DNA of 64,000 nucleotides from Pseudisothecium myosuroides. Taxonomy: Eukaryota; Streptophyta; Bryopsida; Hypnales; Lembophyllaceae. The notes under the pieces were generated by a model, which saw only the letters and a list, made by a program, of their open reading frames with translations, searched no databases and was not told the DNA's origin. Shown here one piece after another: positions 36,973-51,072 of the stretch. Location: positions 20,398,001-20,462,000 of the forward strand of contig OX637293.1 of assembly GCA_951799445.1 (NCBI GenBank), given 5' to 3'. Made by a program: the position numbers and the translations under genes. How positions within the stretch are numbered: position 1 is the stretch's first letter; every line of letters starts with the position of its first letter.

Positions 36973-36975
36973 TGG

Positions 36976-39900
36976 TTTGACTACAGCAAACATGGGGGAT
37001 TTTACCCCTCAATGCCCACAATTTGTCAAACATCTTGAGATAGCTTCTCAACCACATTGAGATCGTATTGATTCAGTAGCATCAATTTCTGTAGAATGAA
37101 TTCAATCTACCATTCCAATCTCCTAGTGCCTATAGACTAGAAGAAAAGCATGTTCACCACAACTAGTCAAAGAACAACTAAGCGTCCTATGCAATTGTCC
37201 TTTGACTATAGCCCTTGTTATGAGTACCAAATCTTACATGTACATTGTTGTAGTCACAAAGTATTTGTAGAATGAAAGATAGTCTTGTGACAATATAACA
37301 GAATTCAAATTCAAAATGAATGTGAGCCATTGATCATCCAATATTCATCACAGTTGTCAATGTGGACAAGTATATGCTCTATGGAATCCACTATGTTGAT
37401 TTGCAATTGCAAAAAAACAAAATTTGATTAGAAAGCAAGAACAATTCAATTAGAAAGCCACTCCAATTTGATTAGGAAATGACTACATTCAACTAGGAAA
37501 CAACTACAACTGTATGATGATTGTGGTGTTCCCAATCATCACATATCAATTGTCAAGAGTATTATTAGGTTGAATATATAAGACTTGTAAGTTGTTGTAC
37601 TCTTATATAATGAATTATGTTAACAAAATTCTAAAATTTCTACAATTTGTAGGTTTTTATAGTTTGTAGATTTCTAAAGTCTATAAAAATCTAAAAAAAA
37701 ATTAAATCTAAAAAAATTTAAAACCTAATAATTGCAATGTTCCCTTAACAAGTGAAATCTATTAATGTCAATATTTGAACTTTTGAAATCTAAAAAAGAA
37801 GCTAGATCTGAAATTTCAAAATCTATAAGTAATAGAGACGAAGTTCCAACTAGGCAATCGGATGAGAAACAACTATATTGTCATTTGCAACTACAATTCC
37901 AAGAGCGACTTGCCCTTAGCAACTACAAGTCCCCAAATTAGCATCAATCGCAAAAGTCCCTTGCAACTAAAAAAACAATTGTTCATTGTAGTTACAAAAC
38001 CTTCATTTTCTTCTAGTGATATCTTATATTCAAGGATCTAATACAATCAACATTTGCAATGACAAGTTTTTTTGTTTAATTGCCTTATTAATTAAATTTG
38101 TAGAAGAAAATGACCAAATTTATTAACTTATTGTTTGAAAAACATATATTTTGGTTCAAATATAAAATTTGGTAATCATCTAACCAAATTGATTTGTACA
38201 TATCTTGAAAATGCCTCTACTAAAAAAACTTCTAAAACATTGTGTTAAACAAAATGTTGTAGTGAGGTGGTGGTGTCTGGCAAGACAACCTTATCAATGC
38301 ATGCACTTGACAATTTGAAGAATGAAATATAATATACTTGCGTCATTGTTCTACAAAGTTTTTAGAGATTTTTGGAGTTCATGATTACTTAAAATAAACA
38401 ATGTTGAGTACAAATTTATACATAGAAAATTCACTTACAAATAATCAAGGGTCAAATTCAAGGTATTAGAGACCAAAGACATTGAAATGTTTAATAATTT
38501 CATTAGACATATTTTTTGAACAATACCATTAGTCCACTTTGAAATACCAAATTGTATTAAAAGTTTTGTAGGTATAGCCGGCTATAAAGAAGATTCCTTA
38601 AGTGATCACCTTTGACAATAAAACCCAATCTCGTGTCTTTTCCTTGTCTTCTTCATTCCTTAAGACTCAACAAGTAATATTTTTTTTTCATATTTTTATT
38701 TTATTTTATTGTTTTTCAAATTTTTCTCTCATTGTGACATATATAAATAAGGTAGGCACTTCTATATTTAAATCTATAGAATAATCAATAATTAGTGCAA
38801 AATATGTGTACAAATCCAAGCCACACCTAAACTTCATACTTCACATCCCATTTCTAAGTGAATGTGCAACTATTGCAACTTTCAACCATTGAGTAGCTAC
38901 ATTATGGTTACATGGTTAGAAAATTTCAAATTCATTGTTTTTTTGGGATTGCAACCATCAATTAATTTCACCATTTCCTTTTTAAAATTAAACATCCACA
39001 ATTTACTTCAGAAGCAGTGGAAAATTTCCAAAGAAATAGACTACAAGTAGTCTTATGGAATAAAAATAGGGAACCTAAGATGTATGCAATTTAAAAGGTC
39101 AAATTGAACATAGAAATGACATTCCCTATAAATTTAAAAGCCTTCAAAGGATTACATGAAAATTTTAATATTTACATTTAAAATGATTATAATATATTAA
39201 TAGAAATAACAAATGAGTTCAATTCGTTCAAAATTTGTTCTAAAGTTTCAAGTAGGAATAAAAAATGTTGCTAAAATTTCTAAGCAACAATTTGTGTTTC
39301 ACACCCTAAATATCTTTGTGTATAACCATTGTCATTCTTATTTTATTATATTATTCATATAATTAAATTTTAAAAATCACAATGTTTGAAAGAAGGTTTT
39401 GCTATGAGTGTTGATTTATTGTTAAAAAAAACAATGTGTTTTGATTTTTAAAACTGTAATGAGAAAATAAAATGATTCCAATTAGAATATACTAGAATAA
39501 TTTGAATTTTTCACTAAAAATTTAGATTAGAATATGAAACAAGTAAATTCAATTTAAATTCAAAACTTCATTTTGTTGGTTGAAATCAATTACAAAATAA
39601 CAATATGTTTGAGGATCAAAAGTGAATTTCACCAAGGTACGCCCACATCTTAAATGCAAGGACCTTTTGAGCTTAAAGTTTAAGAGCACATGATCTTCAT
39701 CTTTGTAATTATCTAACTAGGGAGCATAAAAACTAGATTTTCATGGAGGGGATTGAATGCCTAGTTTTAGAAAAATATACCAACATTTTATGCTTATATT
39801 TTTTATGTTCAATAGGGACTAAATTTTTGAGTATCTTTTGGATTTTGAGCATCTTTTTTTGTTAATCTCTCTTCAAGGCTAGTGTTTTTTTTTTTTTTTT

Positions 39901-41449
39901 TAGTTTTACTAGACAATTTCCTCCAATTCCTATATTGAATCATTTTTTCAAACATCAAGTCTAGTTATATTCTCTATTTGTTTTACTCCAAGTAGAATTT
40001 TTATAGAATATTTCCACTAGTTTTTTGCCAATGTTTTCAAATTGCAAACAATTTTATCTCCAATTCCACCCGCTAATTTTGAACTATTGTACGTGCATGA
40101 AGGTCTAATTCGGCACTAGAGTGCCAAAATAGTTTCTTTTTTGCGTTCAAAGGGTTTCAGATAGTTTGAACTATTGGTGGTATTGCTTCGCCACTTTGGC
40201 GTCCAAATTTGTTGTGTTCGGCAACATCTAGGTTTTCTTGTTTTGGGAAACCTGTGATCTAGGGCTTAAGGCATGATGTAGGTTTTTAGAAATATTCAAC
40301 AATTTAGACAATAGAGTTAATCGCAAAGTTGTCATGTGTTTGTGAACTTGTGTCAGAGGAAGGTTTAACTAAGAATAGAACAAAACAAACACGGCACCAA
40401 ACTCAATTAGACCTGAGTTTGGATGCTCCAGGGAGTTTGTTCTTGTGTTTTTCCAAAACTCCGGTTCCTGGGCCTGCATTTGCTCACTTTCCGAATAACT
40501 CTAATATGGATGAAAAATTTCTGCAACATTTCAAACATTTCACTTGTAATATTCCAAACATTCAAACATTCCAAAAAATACTTAATTTATGTTCAAATCT
40601 GACCTTCTTGTAGGGTAGCCATTGCTTTTTCCCAAACATTGCTCGAGGTTATTTCTTTTTCTGTAGCGATGACAATAAGAGAGTCAAAATTTCCTTCTAA
40701 AGCTTTTTCTCTTTGAAAGTCTCATGTCTACGGTAATACCTAAAGCAACCAAATCCCCTTCAAAATCTACATCGGATGCCCTAACTTATATTCAGGATGC
40801 TCTAACATTTTTTTGGGAAACCAAAAATAAATACAAATTTGCCAACCTTTGCTGACCAATAGCCAACCTGTCTGGGTGTTAAAATTCAAATATAAAGTAC
40901 TCTTGCTATTTTAATTATCAATTAGTGTGGGGACGAGCCCAACATGATATTCTTGCCACATGTGGGAAAGCTGCTCAATTGGGATTGGCCAACCAAAGCA
41001 AGTAACTTAGTACGCCAGGGCATCAAATTTAACGAACCAAACAGAAATGCGTCGAACTTCGGACTTTTCCAGTTACAAAAAGTAAAGCCTGGCTTCGGCC
41101 CTGTTCACACTGCACAACGATCGCAGCCAGTTTCAAGCGACGGACAGAGTGGGGCCTGCCATCCGTCCGAGTATGATTCATTCAGCCATTTATCAGTCAT
41201 CCATTTCTGTGTCGTTAAAATAGAGAGCGCTTGTAATGTAATGGACCTGGGGACCGGCCCCTCTCCCGGCGGTTTTCGCTTCGCTCTCAGTCAATCTACA
41301 TTGACATTTAGGAGTGATTTAGGCGAAGGACCCCAATTAGCAGCATTTATAATTATTTGTAAAGATTACCGGAACAGTATTTATTGCTTCATTTGCAATG
41401 TTTCCACTGAATTTGCTCACTCTCACCTGTAGTGGATTAGGTGTAAGGT
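36976..41449. other. non-coding spacer
   Basis: AT-rich to about 40300. A GC-richer patch at 40930-41430 carries a 162-codon frame without a recognisable domain. No element ends were found. Confidence 0.5.
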
Positions 41450-42190
41450 AGCTTACACCTTTTAATTTTTTTAATTTTTTAACAAATGGGAAACCCATTG
41501 CATTAAAAAAAAATCAAGTACAAGATGGCCAAGCAAGAAGGCTGGACAATGAAGAGATAGTGAGCAAAAAAGGGAAAGAGAAGCAAAGCAAGACTAAAGA
41601 AAAAGGCAAGGAAGGAGGCCCTCCCTAGTCCAGTTGATCTTGTTGCCTATACAAGTAACAATAACTGAAGATTGTAACCAAACTTGGCCAAATTTGAGCC
41701 AAATGGTATCATAGTGTTGGGGACATTTCCTAGAAGCACTATAGGCCTTCAGTTGTGCAGCTCTGCCTGAGTCTAAGAGTGCGTTCCAAAAAGCATGTTG
41801 AACAAAATCTGGAGGCCACTGAGTGTGTGAGAATACCTGGTTGTTTGGGGCAATCCACATTAACCACAAGGAGGAACCTCGAAGGAGAGACCAAATGCTC
41901 TTCATGCTATGGAATCTCCGTGGGAGTGACGATCCAAAGATGCACTGGGTTGGGCTAAACCGAATATGTGGATTCATCACTGGTTGGATTCCACAAACAT
42001 GGTGAACAATGGATTGCGCATACTCCCATATTACTTGGGCTCTTGGGCACTCATAGAATCTACAGATGGGGGTTTCATCCATACATGTCGAACAATAATT
42101 GCAGCTAACGTCGATATCAGGGTTGATGCGGGCTCGCCAAGAGTGGACCGCTACAGCATTGTTGAATACAGACTACATGAAGGTGACACC
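41450..42190 (-). mobile_element. 5'-truncated LINE (non-LTR retrotransposon) tail with zinc-binding RT domain
   Basis: On the minus strand an open frame (about 42160 to 41594) encodes the plant LINE C-terminal zf-RVT region: AVHSWRARINPDID, a C-x2-C pair, FYECPRAQVIWEYAQ, then WSLLRGSSLWLMWIA and a Gly-Arg-Ala-rich end. This is the segment that follows reverse transcriptase in plant L1-type elements. The 3' end is AT-rich and carries a short palindrome (GGGTTTCCC) before A/T runs near 41460-41510, as in other plant LINE tails. Reverse transcriptase and endonuclease are missing, so it is a dead-on-arrival 5'-truncated copy. A target-site duplication is not clear. Confidence 0.75.
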
Positions 42191-42194
42191 TAAC

Positions 42195-42480
42195 GTACAC
42201 CTAATTTTGACTGCTTTCTAAAAGTGACTCTTATAGATTCTTGCCTAAAATGTACTCCCACTATTCATGAGTCTAAGGTGGGTTTTAGAAACATCTATTT
42301 TCAAACACTTTGAATATTCATAGTAAATTCATAGGGGGTACAAAAATGCATTATAAGAGAATCTAGAATCCTCTTTTGACTACCAACAAGACCCCACAAT
42401 AAGTTTTCAAATACAGTAATGCAAAAACCATGTTGAATTGCTTGTTTAGCCGCTTTTAGGTGTAGTTATTTTACATTCGT
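42195..42480 (-). repeat. dispersed repeat (GCATTTTTTGGAC family), copy 3, inverted and uninterrupted
   Basis: Reads as the reverse complement of 5823-6290: ACTACCAACAAGACCCCA, TACAAAAATGCATTATAAGA, and GACTGCTTTCTAAAAGTGAC. Lies against the truncated LINE at 41450-42190. Confidence 0.55.
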
Positions 42481-43858
42481 CTCCTTTGGGCCATTGTAGT
42501 GGTATCCAATAGGGTTTTTTGCAAGACACAACTATAACCGTAACCACAACATAACCATCCCTCCAAAATTTGGTGTTAGACACTAGTTGCGGGAATAGCT
42601 TTGTATCGCAAAAGAAACCTTAGTATCCAAATGTTGTGAAGTATATCTAACTAGGAAAAAAAATCATTAATTTTGGAGTGTTGGACTAGTCACCATAGAA
42701 ATCATCCTTTTGGGTATTGTGTGAATCATTTACTTTAAACCAAAAGCATGCATTGGAAGTCAAACTATTGTGCAAGATCTTTCCTTTTAATACAATAAGA
42801 TAAACCATCATTTATAAGCAAAACTAAATATAGAACTTTCTCTTAAATCACTCATAAAGCTTAACTTGATTAGAATGCCAAATCAAAGAATTTACTCCAC
42901 CTAAACACTCAAACCCTAAGATGGGTTAACTGTGAAATTTGGATGAAACTTATCCAAAACTAAGATGAACTCCCATGGGAGTCCATGGCTAACATTGTAA
43001 TTCAATGTGGAGTGACCACAATTCTGAAGGTATGTTTGCTATACATTCTTGTTTAGTTTTTGATTGCATATTTGATGTTGGTTGTGGCACTCAATTTATT
43101 GTATGCTACAATCTTTATTTACAAGACAATGAGAAAAAATTACATTGAAAATTCAATTAAAAAAATTATAGGGTAGATTTTGAGAAGTCGTTAATTGATT
43201 AGGGTTATGCATGTTATATCATTTAGCCCCATATTTTTTTTCATGACCTCAATTTTAGATTTGACATGTAAAAAGTGGATTGAAAGACCTCAAATCACTT
43301 TTACAATTTTAAGAGCTTGTTGATCATGCATTATAATCTTTCAATCTATAAGTGATATTGTTTTTTGTTTTTTCCCTATGTAATCCATAACACATCTAAT
43401 TTGAATTCATATAGTTATAATTTTAATTTTTTTATAAAATAATCAAAAAGTGAGTTTTTTGTGTAGTTTTGAACAAATTCCAAGAAGCTCAAAAAGGCCT
43501 TGGGAACTTAAAGGTTAATCAAACAAAAACATAATATACGGCTAAAAATGAATTGCTAAACACATTAAAGGAGATGCTTAGTTTTTATTTTTTTATACCA
43601 ATGAAAGAAATTTCATTGCAAAATAAAAATACAACAATCCTCAACCATATACAACTTAGAGGGGTCAACAAATAAACTAAAAAAAAACAAAAGTAAGACT
43701 AAAACAAGGAGAAACTACCACCGGGAATACCATTCGAGGCAACGCCAATGGGCTTTTACAATGGCTTTTGAAAGCCATTGGAAGCCCTCGAGATACCTAA
43801 CTCAATGCATTGGAAATACAAAACCCACTAAAGGGCTAAGAGAATCTGTTTAGTCTTA
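42481..43858. other. non-coding spacer with a possible LINE 3' end
   Basis: Around 43575-43690 the minus strand has a sequence like a plant LINE tail (TTTTGCAATGAAATTTC and A/T runs). No protein-coding remnant is recognised beside it. AAAGG then TTAA at 43514 resembles one end of the TTAA-flanked family. Confidence 0.4.
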
Positions 43859-43860
43859 TA

Positions 43861-44081
43861 CAATAGAACCTCTCTGAGTGCATAGTGTTGGGACTATGCA
43901 CTAAGAGAGGTTTATGCATTTGAAGAAGTGCAGTAATGTTCACTGCCTTACATGGCTTCTAACTATAGGGCCTCCAATCACATGGCTTCTAACTATTATT
44001 CATCAATTAAGGCTTCAAAGTACAATCTCTCTTAGTGCATAATATGCACTACCAGAGTATGCACTAAGAGAGGTTTTACTG
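43861..44081. mobile_element. pogo-like MITE, 221 bp, TA target duplication
   Basis: Ends CAATAGAACCTCTCTGAGTG and (reverse complement) CAGTAAAACCTCTCTTAGTG, flanked by TA at 43859-43860 and 44082-44083. The motif AGTGCATA/TATGCACT is repeated internally near each end. It has the same architecture as the element at 8870-9495 but a different TIR sequence. Confidence 0.75.
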
Positions 44082-44083
44082 TA

Positions 44084-46191
44084 TAGATCATAGCGGCAAA
44101 GATGTTTTTTCTACATATGCACCACATAGCAGAGTGACTTGACTTGTTCTTCAGATTTCTTCCAGGTATATACTTGGACCTTCTCCTCGACCAAATCTTG
44201 TACAGCTGGATACAATTCATTTACAAATTTTCTAGTCAGTTTTCGCTAGAAAGTTCAACAACTTCAGGAAGCTAGCTCTAGCATGCTCAAAAATGAACCG
44301 TTTTTGGAACCGCAAATTATGTTGGAATTGTAATGAAGTGAACGCACTTCAACTTCGTAACAAGTGGAAAATGAATAATTTCAAGTCATACAACAATTTG
44401 AATTTTCAATATACTATCTATCATTTCATAGAGAACCTTTGGAAGATAGTCAAAGTTTTTTTGCAATGGGATGAAGAACAAGCAAGAAATCATGCAAGCA
44501 ATTCAAATGGTATAAGGTCAAGTATCTCTAAAGCAATTGTGAAGGTTCATTTCTTATATGTACCATTGAATACAAGTTGTAATTTTCACAAATATTGGCA
44601 ACACTAGATAGTATTTAATATATAGAAAACATTAAACTCTTTGTGTGATTTTCAATTACATATGTGTGTTTGTAATGATGATAAAGTAGACTTCAATGTG
44701 ATTCCAATGCAATTTGCAATTCGAAATTCTATTCAATTTTGAGCATATATGGGCCTCCCAAAGTTGACATCATCTCAGTTGGATGCAAAAATTTGTAAAT
44801 GAACTGTATCCCACTATACAATAGCTCAACCCAAGTCGAATGTATGTGCACATTGTTTAAATTGGAGCATCTTGAATACACCTTGCAAAACAACTCAACA
44901 AATTTTGTATTTGTAATTTTTTTTCCTTACAAAGAACACTAACCTTTACTTTAAAATGTAGAAAAGAAAAGACAAGCATCAATCCAAATCCTAAGTCTTG
45001 GTAGATTAGAAGTAAACATAGAGGCTACGTAATTTCTATCCAAGCAATAGAAGAAATACCAATCGAATGACTTAATTTATGCACCAAGTAAAACTAAACT
45101 CCCTCCGGAAATTCTCATTCTTCTTATCACAACAACTATCATATTGCTTCAAAATCAATCTTTTTTTGTCATGCCATCGTGGATAGTCTCCCATCATATA
45201 GGAAACAACTTTAAAATACATTGATAGGTAATGAAAATTTCCTTGTTGCGAGTACACTAGATTTGTCAAAGAATGGCAAGGCAAAGCACGTTCCAAATAA
45301 GAGGCACCAACTACAATAAATAGAAGGGAATCCCCCTTCTACAAGATGGAAGTAAAGGAAATCCTTTTCACTCATTTTTTGCCATGGGAGGGTACCAAAT
45401 AATTTTAAACTTTTCATTGATGGGGAATTTATAACATAATAATATTATCATTGGATTTGCATCAATAATCACTTGAAGTAGATAATAATAAATCTCAAAT
45501 ATGGAAATTGAACTACCAATATAGACCCCATTAGAAGCAAGCTAGAAGACAAACAATCGTAGAAGACACTACAAATTGCACCTAAAAAAGGAGAATTGTG
45601 TAAATTACATGCTTTATACAATCATATGCAACATTTGCTTGAATTTGGTGCCCAAACAACCCTTTTGAACCACACCCTTGCACTACATCAAGGCGCTCTA
45701 GGTAGGGAATGATTAATTCGAGCTATTTATTGCTCAAAAGCAATACAATTATTTTGAGGAAATATGTGATGATATAATCCCGTTTTGAAATGGATGATAT
45801 TGCAAACACCGATACAAAATCTTTATAGAATGTCACTCTATTCTGGTTGAATGCACGCGCATTTGGATAAATATCTAAGCTATCGTTCACATTTTATGTG
45901 TTTCATCCACTTACATCTCTATAAATGTAAAGGGCTTCTTGACCCTATTGAAGATCACTTTTTGCATTGTCCTTCAAAATGAAATATAAAACCTTGACAT
46001 CCAAGGCCTTCTTATTACGTTGAAGCACTGTAAGTTCAATTTTGTTCATTTTTGAGCCATTTTACGGTGCGAAATCGGTAGCTAAGGTAAATTGCTAATT
46101 TTGTCAACCATCTTCACCTAGACCTATTGATTTTGGTGACTGCATCCAAATGGAAATTGAACATACAATACTTTAACACTAACAAAGCAAA
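44084..46191. other. non-coding spacer
   Basis: AT-rich; the 104-codon frame at 44293-44607 is low-complexity and unrecognised. Confidence 0.5.
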
Positions 46192-46595
46192 GAAGTTGCA
46201 GGGTAGTGTGGATTCGGCAGAAAGGGCCTCCTACCATGTGAGCTGGGTCGGCAAAAAAAAACACTAGACAACAAGAAGTGAACACCGATTGTCTTACTGG
46301 GCTCGGTGAGCGGAGAAGGAGGATTTCAAGTTTCACCGATCATCAATGGACAATCCCATTGGTCGAGATTGAACAATCTTGAAGGAATCACTATGTGGGG
46401 ATTCTAACTCGATCTCTCTCCCACTCACCAGGTGCACATGGCACGACAATTGTGAACTATGTTCTTGTACTGTAGCTCCCCTCGAACTTCACCGGCCCGG
46501 CTCTCAATCCTCTCATGGCAGGAGGCCCTAAGTTAAGTTATAGCGAGGTCATTGGGGAGCCTATATTGCTGAATCCGCACCACCCTGCAGCTTCT
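46192..46595. mobile_element. TIR element, about 404 bp (GAAGTTGCAGGGTAGTG ends)
   Basis: Left end GAAGTTGCAGGGTAGTGTGG and right end, reverse complemented, GAAGCTGCAGGGTGGTGCGG match over about 38 bp, continuing through ATTC-GCA to GG-CTCC. Non-coding; superfamily not assigned. Confidence 0.65.
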
Positions 46596-49500
46596 CTCCT
46601 ACAGTCAAATACTGTACCGATATTTGAAAATTCTGTACCGAATTCCTGTGTAAGCTAAGATTCCATTTTTGAGGTTCAGTTGCTGAAGACTGACGAGTGA
46701 TTGATGGTTTGACTTTGGCCCAGTGACTAACTTAAGCTTGGTTTAAGTTACAGTGGCTTTGAGCAGCGTTTATGAGAACCCTTTTGCTAAAGTGCTCCCT
46801 CCCTGTTGTGTCCTGAAGCCCTAGTTTGGACATTTGGACATTTGGACAATGAATTTGATTATTAGGGACCTCAAGATACCATGATGGTGGGCTAACTTTA
46901 GCAGGGGAGTGGTACAGTAAGTTACTGGAACTTCAAGCAGCCACAAGGACCCATCCTAACTTAAATTCCAAATGCCAAAGACCTAACTTTCTGTAGAAAA
47001 AGTACTGGAGAGAACAACTGAAGGACGGGAATGTGAGTGGAAGAGGGAGCTGACGAACTGCTGAAGGAATGGTAGGGTACTAAGTTACTGTATGGTATAA
47101 ACTTTTAGGGCCCTAACTGAACTTATTAGTCTGACAATCAAATCAATGCAGAAAGACTCCAGCAGACTGCACCAGAGCCAGGGGTGAGGACAAGTGGATA
47201 AAAGGTAGACTTCCTAAAGGCAAAATTCAAAATTCAAAATTCAAATTCAAATTCTCACTGCTTCACTTGCAAAAGCTACCATGCACACGCAAATTACAAC
47301 CATGTTTGAATGTCTAACTTAGGGACGCTTCACACCTACACAAAAATAGGTTGCCCCACACTAATTTCTTGACATTTGACATTATATAAATATTTTAAGT
47401 TATTGTACAAGAATGCACTACTTTTGAATTAGGTATTTTTGTAATTGGGACTCATGAACCTCCATGTGTACAAATGAAAATATTTTTAGAAATATTTGTT
47501 CACTTTGATGGCTTGTAAAGTAACTTTCTTGATGTAAGCCAAACCTAATTGTTAAGGCAACCTAATTGTTAAGGCAACCGAATTTCACTATTTTGTGTAG
47601 AGGGTAGGCCATTCTCTTTGAAGTCGATTGCACAAATTTCAGCCTTTTGTTCAATCACATGTGAGGATTTGGGACCTCATAGACAAGAAATTGGCCTCTA
47701 GGTGTAAAGTGTCCCTTATTGGCAAGGAAATGCATCTTTCACGACTTAACCCTTGGTGCCTACACCTTTTCTTGGATTTTTGCATATTTCTTGTCTATAT
47801 CTTTATTAAAATATATTTTATTTACCTCAATCTCATTGAATTCATTACATAGAAAGTTTTTTTTTAAAAGTCAAGCATTGGTGGGTATGAATGAGAAGTT
47901 TTGGAGTAAAAAAACACCCCTAGAAAACTCTCTTGTTCATCGTTCAAAATTAGAACATTGGAGCACTAAAGAACTAATCTAAGTTATTGAGTCCATTGAC
48001 CCTTTTGAACTCGTTACTTTAGCCCTTACATGTACGAGGTGGGAAACCCAATCAATTACTCCAAGCAATTACCATTAATATCCATTGTTTATATAACTCA
48101 TCATTGAAATGCCAAATACTATTGATATTTATTGTAATGATATGTTGCCCAAGTTTTAGGTAGGTATGTGGTTAGATCACCTATTACAAAGCATATTTCT
48201 ATAATTGCCTCAATTAAATGTCTTGAAGGACTCACCTTAGGTGAAGTCCCAAAATGGCATCTAAATGTAATTTGAAAATCAGAATTGACCAAAGTTGAAT
48301 TGATAGATTTTCTAAATCAACGTCTTTGTGTTCATCATTGTGAAATGAGCATCTATTTATATTTAATGTCATTAAATTGCACTTTGTTTGAATAAACAAA
48401 TGGCAAGAACATGGTCTATGGTGAAATGTTCCAAGATGAAATGCCATGGAATTGGACACATTGGTACACTTAAAGGATTTGACACTAGTTGTACAAGATA
48501 TAGATTCTTCTATTGAACATCATAGAAAATCAAAATAGATACATTAGAATTTAAAATATGAATGATCCCTTTGTAAAGTCCACAATAGGAAGTTATATGT
48601 TTTAACCTTGACCACCAATAATGAATCTTTAAAATATAATGAGTTCATTAAAATATATAAAAAATATTCCTTCATTTGCAAATTGTTTTGAATCCAATAA
48701 GTTTAAATATATGCAACATTTGGCCCTTACTTTAATCCTCAACATCTAGGAAAGAGTAGCATAAAGCAAACTCATTTCAAACATTGATTGAAATGCATGT
48801 GTAATTGTTCAAACATGAACAATTTTAATCATTTAATCAAATAGAACTGCACATGTCCTTGAGACGCATTTACTTCAAAGAATTTGTGACTATTTGACAT
48901 TGCATCTTCAAAAATCACAATGTTTATACAAAGCATGAATCAAATATGGAAAACAAGACTTTTGAGGAGTTTTGAACTTTTGATTCATGGAGGAAAAACA
49001 TGTGTGAAGGAAATTTTTCAGAAGTAAAGGTAAATCATTTCAATGGTATATACTCTATTGTCCTACAAAAATTTCAAGAATTTTTGGAGTTCATGATCAT
49101 TCTAAATTTTGCAAAGAATTATATATAGAACATTCACTTGCAAGTGGTTTTATTACAATCATTATTAGGGTATGAATAATAGAAGACAAGGTGATATGTA
49201 ATAACATTATGACCATATAATTTAAAAAAAAAAAAATTATTTGTCTTGAAAATACTCCCCATTGTACTATAACGTGTGACTATGACAAATCCAAATTACA
49301 TGTTTTCTTTTTATCATTCTTCACCATCCTCAAAAGTTGACTAGATCCAATTTTTTTTAATAACAATTTTTTTTAATGTTGTTTGTCAATTTTTTTCATA
49401 ACAATGCATATAAATAAGGCAAGTTCTTTTATATAATCACATGTTTTGAAGATTCCTAAAATTAAAATCATGACTTGATTAGCGTAGAATGTGTTGTGTG

Positions 49501-50320
49501 AGAAACATGATAAGGCACTAGTGTTTTCAAGTTAGTGGAGGATTGTGGACCTCATCATGTTTGGTGACTTTTAGAAAAAAATTGGTCCTATGCAAAGCCA
49601 ACAATCCAAAACTCAAATGAATTTTTTTGAATTTTTTATCAATATTATTTAAAAAAGAAAGAAAAATGATTTTATATTAATTTAAAAAAATATATAAACA
49701 AGATAAGGTCTAATTTATTGGCACACAAAACAATGCCTAAAAAGATATGGCCATTGTGAATATTTCCAATGTGAACCAAGTTGTGGGCTCTTCATATTTC
49801 GCCAACTTGCGGGTATTGGGAAGGAGAATGGTAGGCCCAAGAATAAAGCGAGACCAATACCAGTTACATTGGGAAGTGCTTTTTGGAGTTGCTCCTTCAC
49901 TATGCCGTTACCGTACTTGAAGTTGGTTCCATTGCAAATGCTCTTAACAACCCTTTGTCACATCTGAACATCATACTTTACCACCCAATTCAAATGGATT
50001 TCTAAAGGATTTCCAATGTCATCCTGATCCAAAAGTGGTGATATGAACTCTACATAACATTGTTTACCAATGAGGCAGGTGGCCCTTTTGCGTCCCCCCA
50101 AAAGATACCCCTACAATGAACAAAATTGTCTTCTATGTCTCCTCTGCAATTCCCAGTCCTTGCATCAACTGATAAGTCCCTCCCAAGTACTTAGCAAAGT
50201 ATAATACCTTCCCAGCATGGGGATGTCCATTGTCTGGCTATACAATGTTAAGTGAAGGGTTAATTCTCAATATCGTGGGCCAATATTCATCTTCTTCTGA
50301 ACTCAATAACTTCCCATTCA
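46596..50320. other. non-coding spacer
   Basis: AT-rich with simple patterns: repeated AAATTCAAAATTC words near 47222 and a 17-18 bp direct repeat (CCTAATTGTTAAGGCAA, twice) near 47545-47580. No gene. Confidence 0.5.
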
Positions 50321-50346
50321 TTTTTTTTTTTTTTTTTTTTTTTTTT
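50321..50346. repeat. poly(T) tract, 26 bp
   Basis: Uninterrupted T run; a second run of about 13-14 T is at 50459-50472. Possibly tails of old retroposed sequence on the minus strand, but no body is recognised. Confidence 0.8.
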
Positions 50347-50777
50347 GGTCAATTCATAACCATTGAGCATCATACAAGAATACTCAATGCTGCCAAGTAT
50401 TTCTGTAGCTGGCATCAGAAACAGTGATGAAAATCCCCATCCAACTACGTTACAGTACCTTTTTTTTTTTTTGAAACACCTATCCACCCACCTTCACAAA
50501 CAAAGAGACGGCAAGCAGTTTGGAGTGCCACAAAATTTAATGAATCCGGCGATCCCCCACATAAACTAACTTAAAACTCAATTAGGAAATGATTAACTTA
50601 AAGCATGAACTGATATGGCAGATAGGGCCAGTACACAAGGACTTAATGAACGAAGAGCTAACATAAACACCAAAGAGGACGGTACGCCCACCTAATCCAA
50701 ACCCTAATTAACCCAGTCAAAGATCAATGCATGGGGTAAGAATGGATGAATGAAGTCTCCTATGCGGCGGATAATTC

Positions 50778-50779
<2 letters not shown>

Positions 50780-50818
<39 letters not shown>
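50780..50818. repeat. poly(T) tract, 39 bp
   Basis: Uninterrupted T run beginning within CAGTTTT. It lies about 20 bp right of the first copy of a 28 bp direct repeat (ATGGGGTAAGAATGGATGAA at about 50732), whose second copy is at about 51472. Confidence 0.85.
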
Positions 50819-51072
50819 CATTTTTTAGTGAAGTGCCAAAGTGCCGATCATTCATTGAATGGTATAGTGGTGCTCCAAATTCCAACATTCATCCACATAT
50901 TGGATAGAAAATATCACATTAGCACATATCACATACCCATAATTCAGTTTTCATCCACAATTTGGAGATTTCATCGAAGGATTTTTTTATTTAAAATTTG
51001 AAGTTTTCTAGCGATTCCCCCCTTTAGTGCTATTTTTTTCTATAGGTTTGATGCATGCCCGTTATTTTGGGA

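Noticed and set aside
40944..41432. 162-codon plus-strand frame in a GC-richer patch
   Set aside because: No recognisable domain, no intron structure that would extend it, and amino acid composition looks like translated non-coding DNA.
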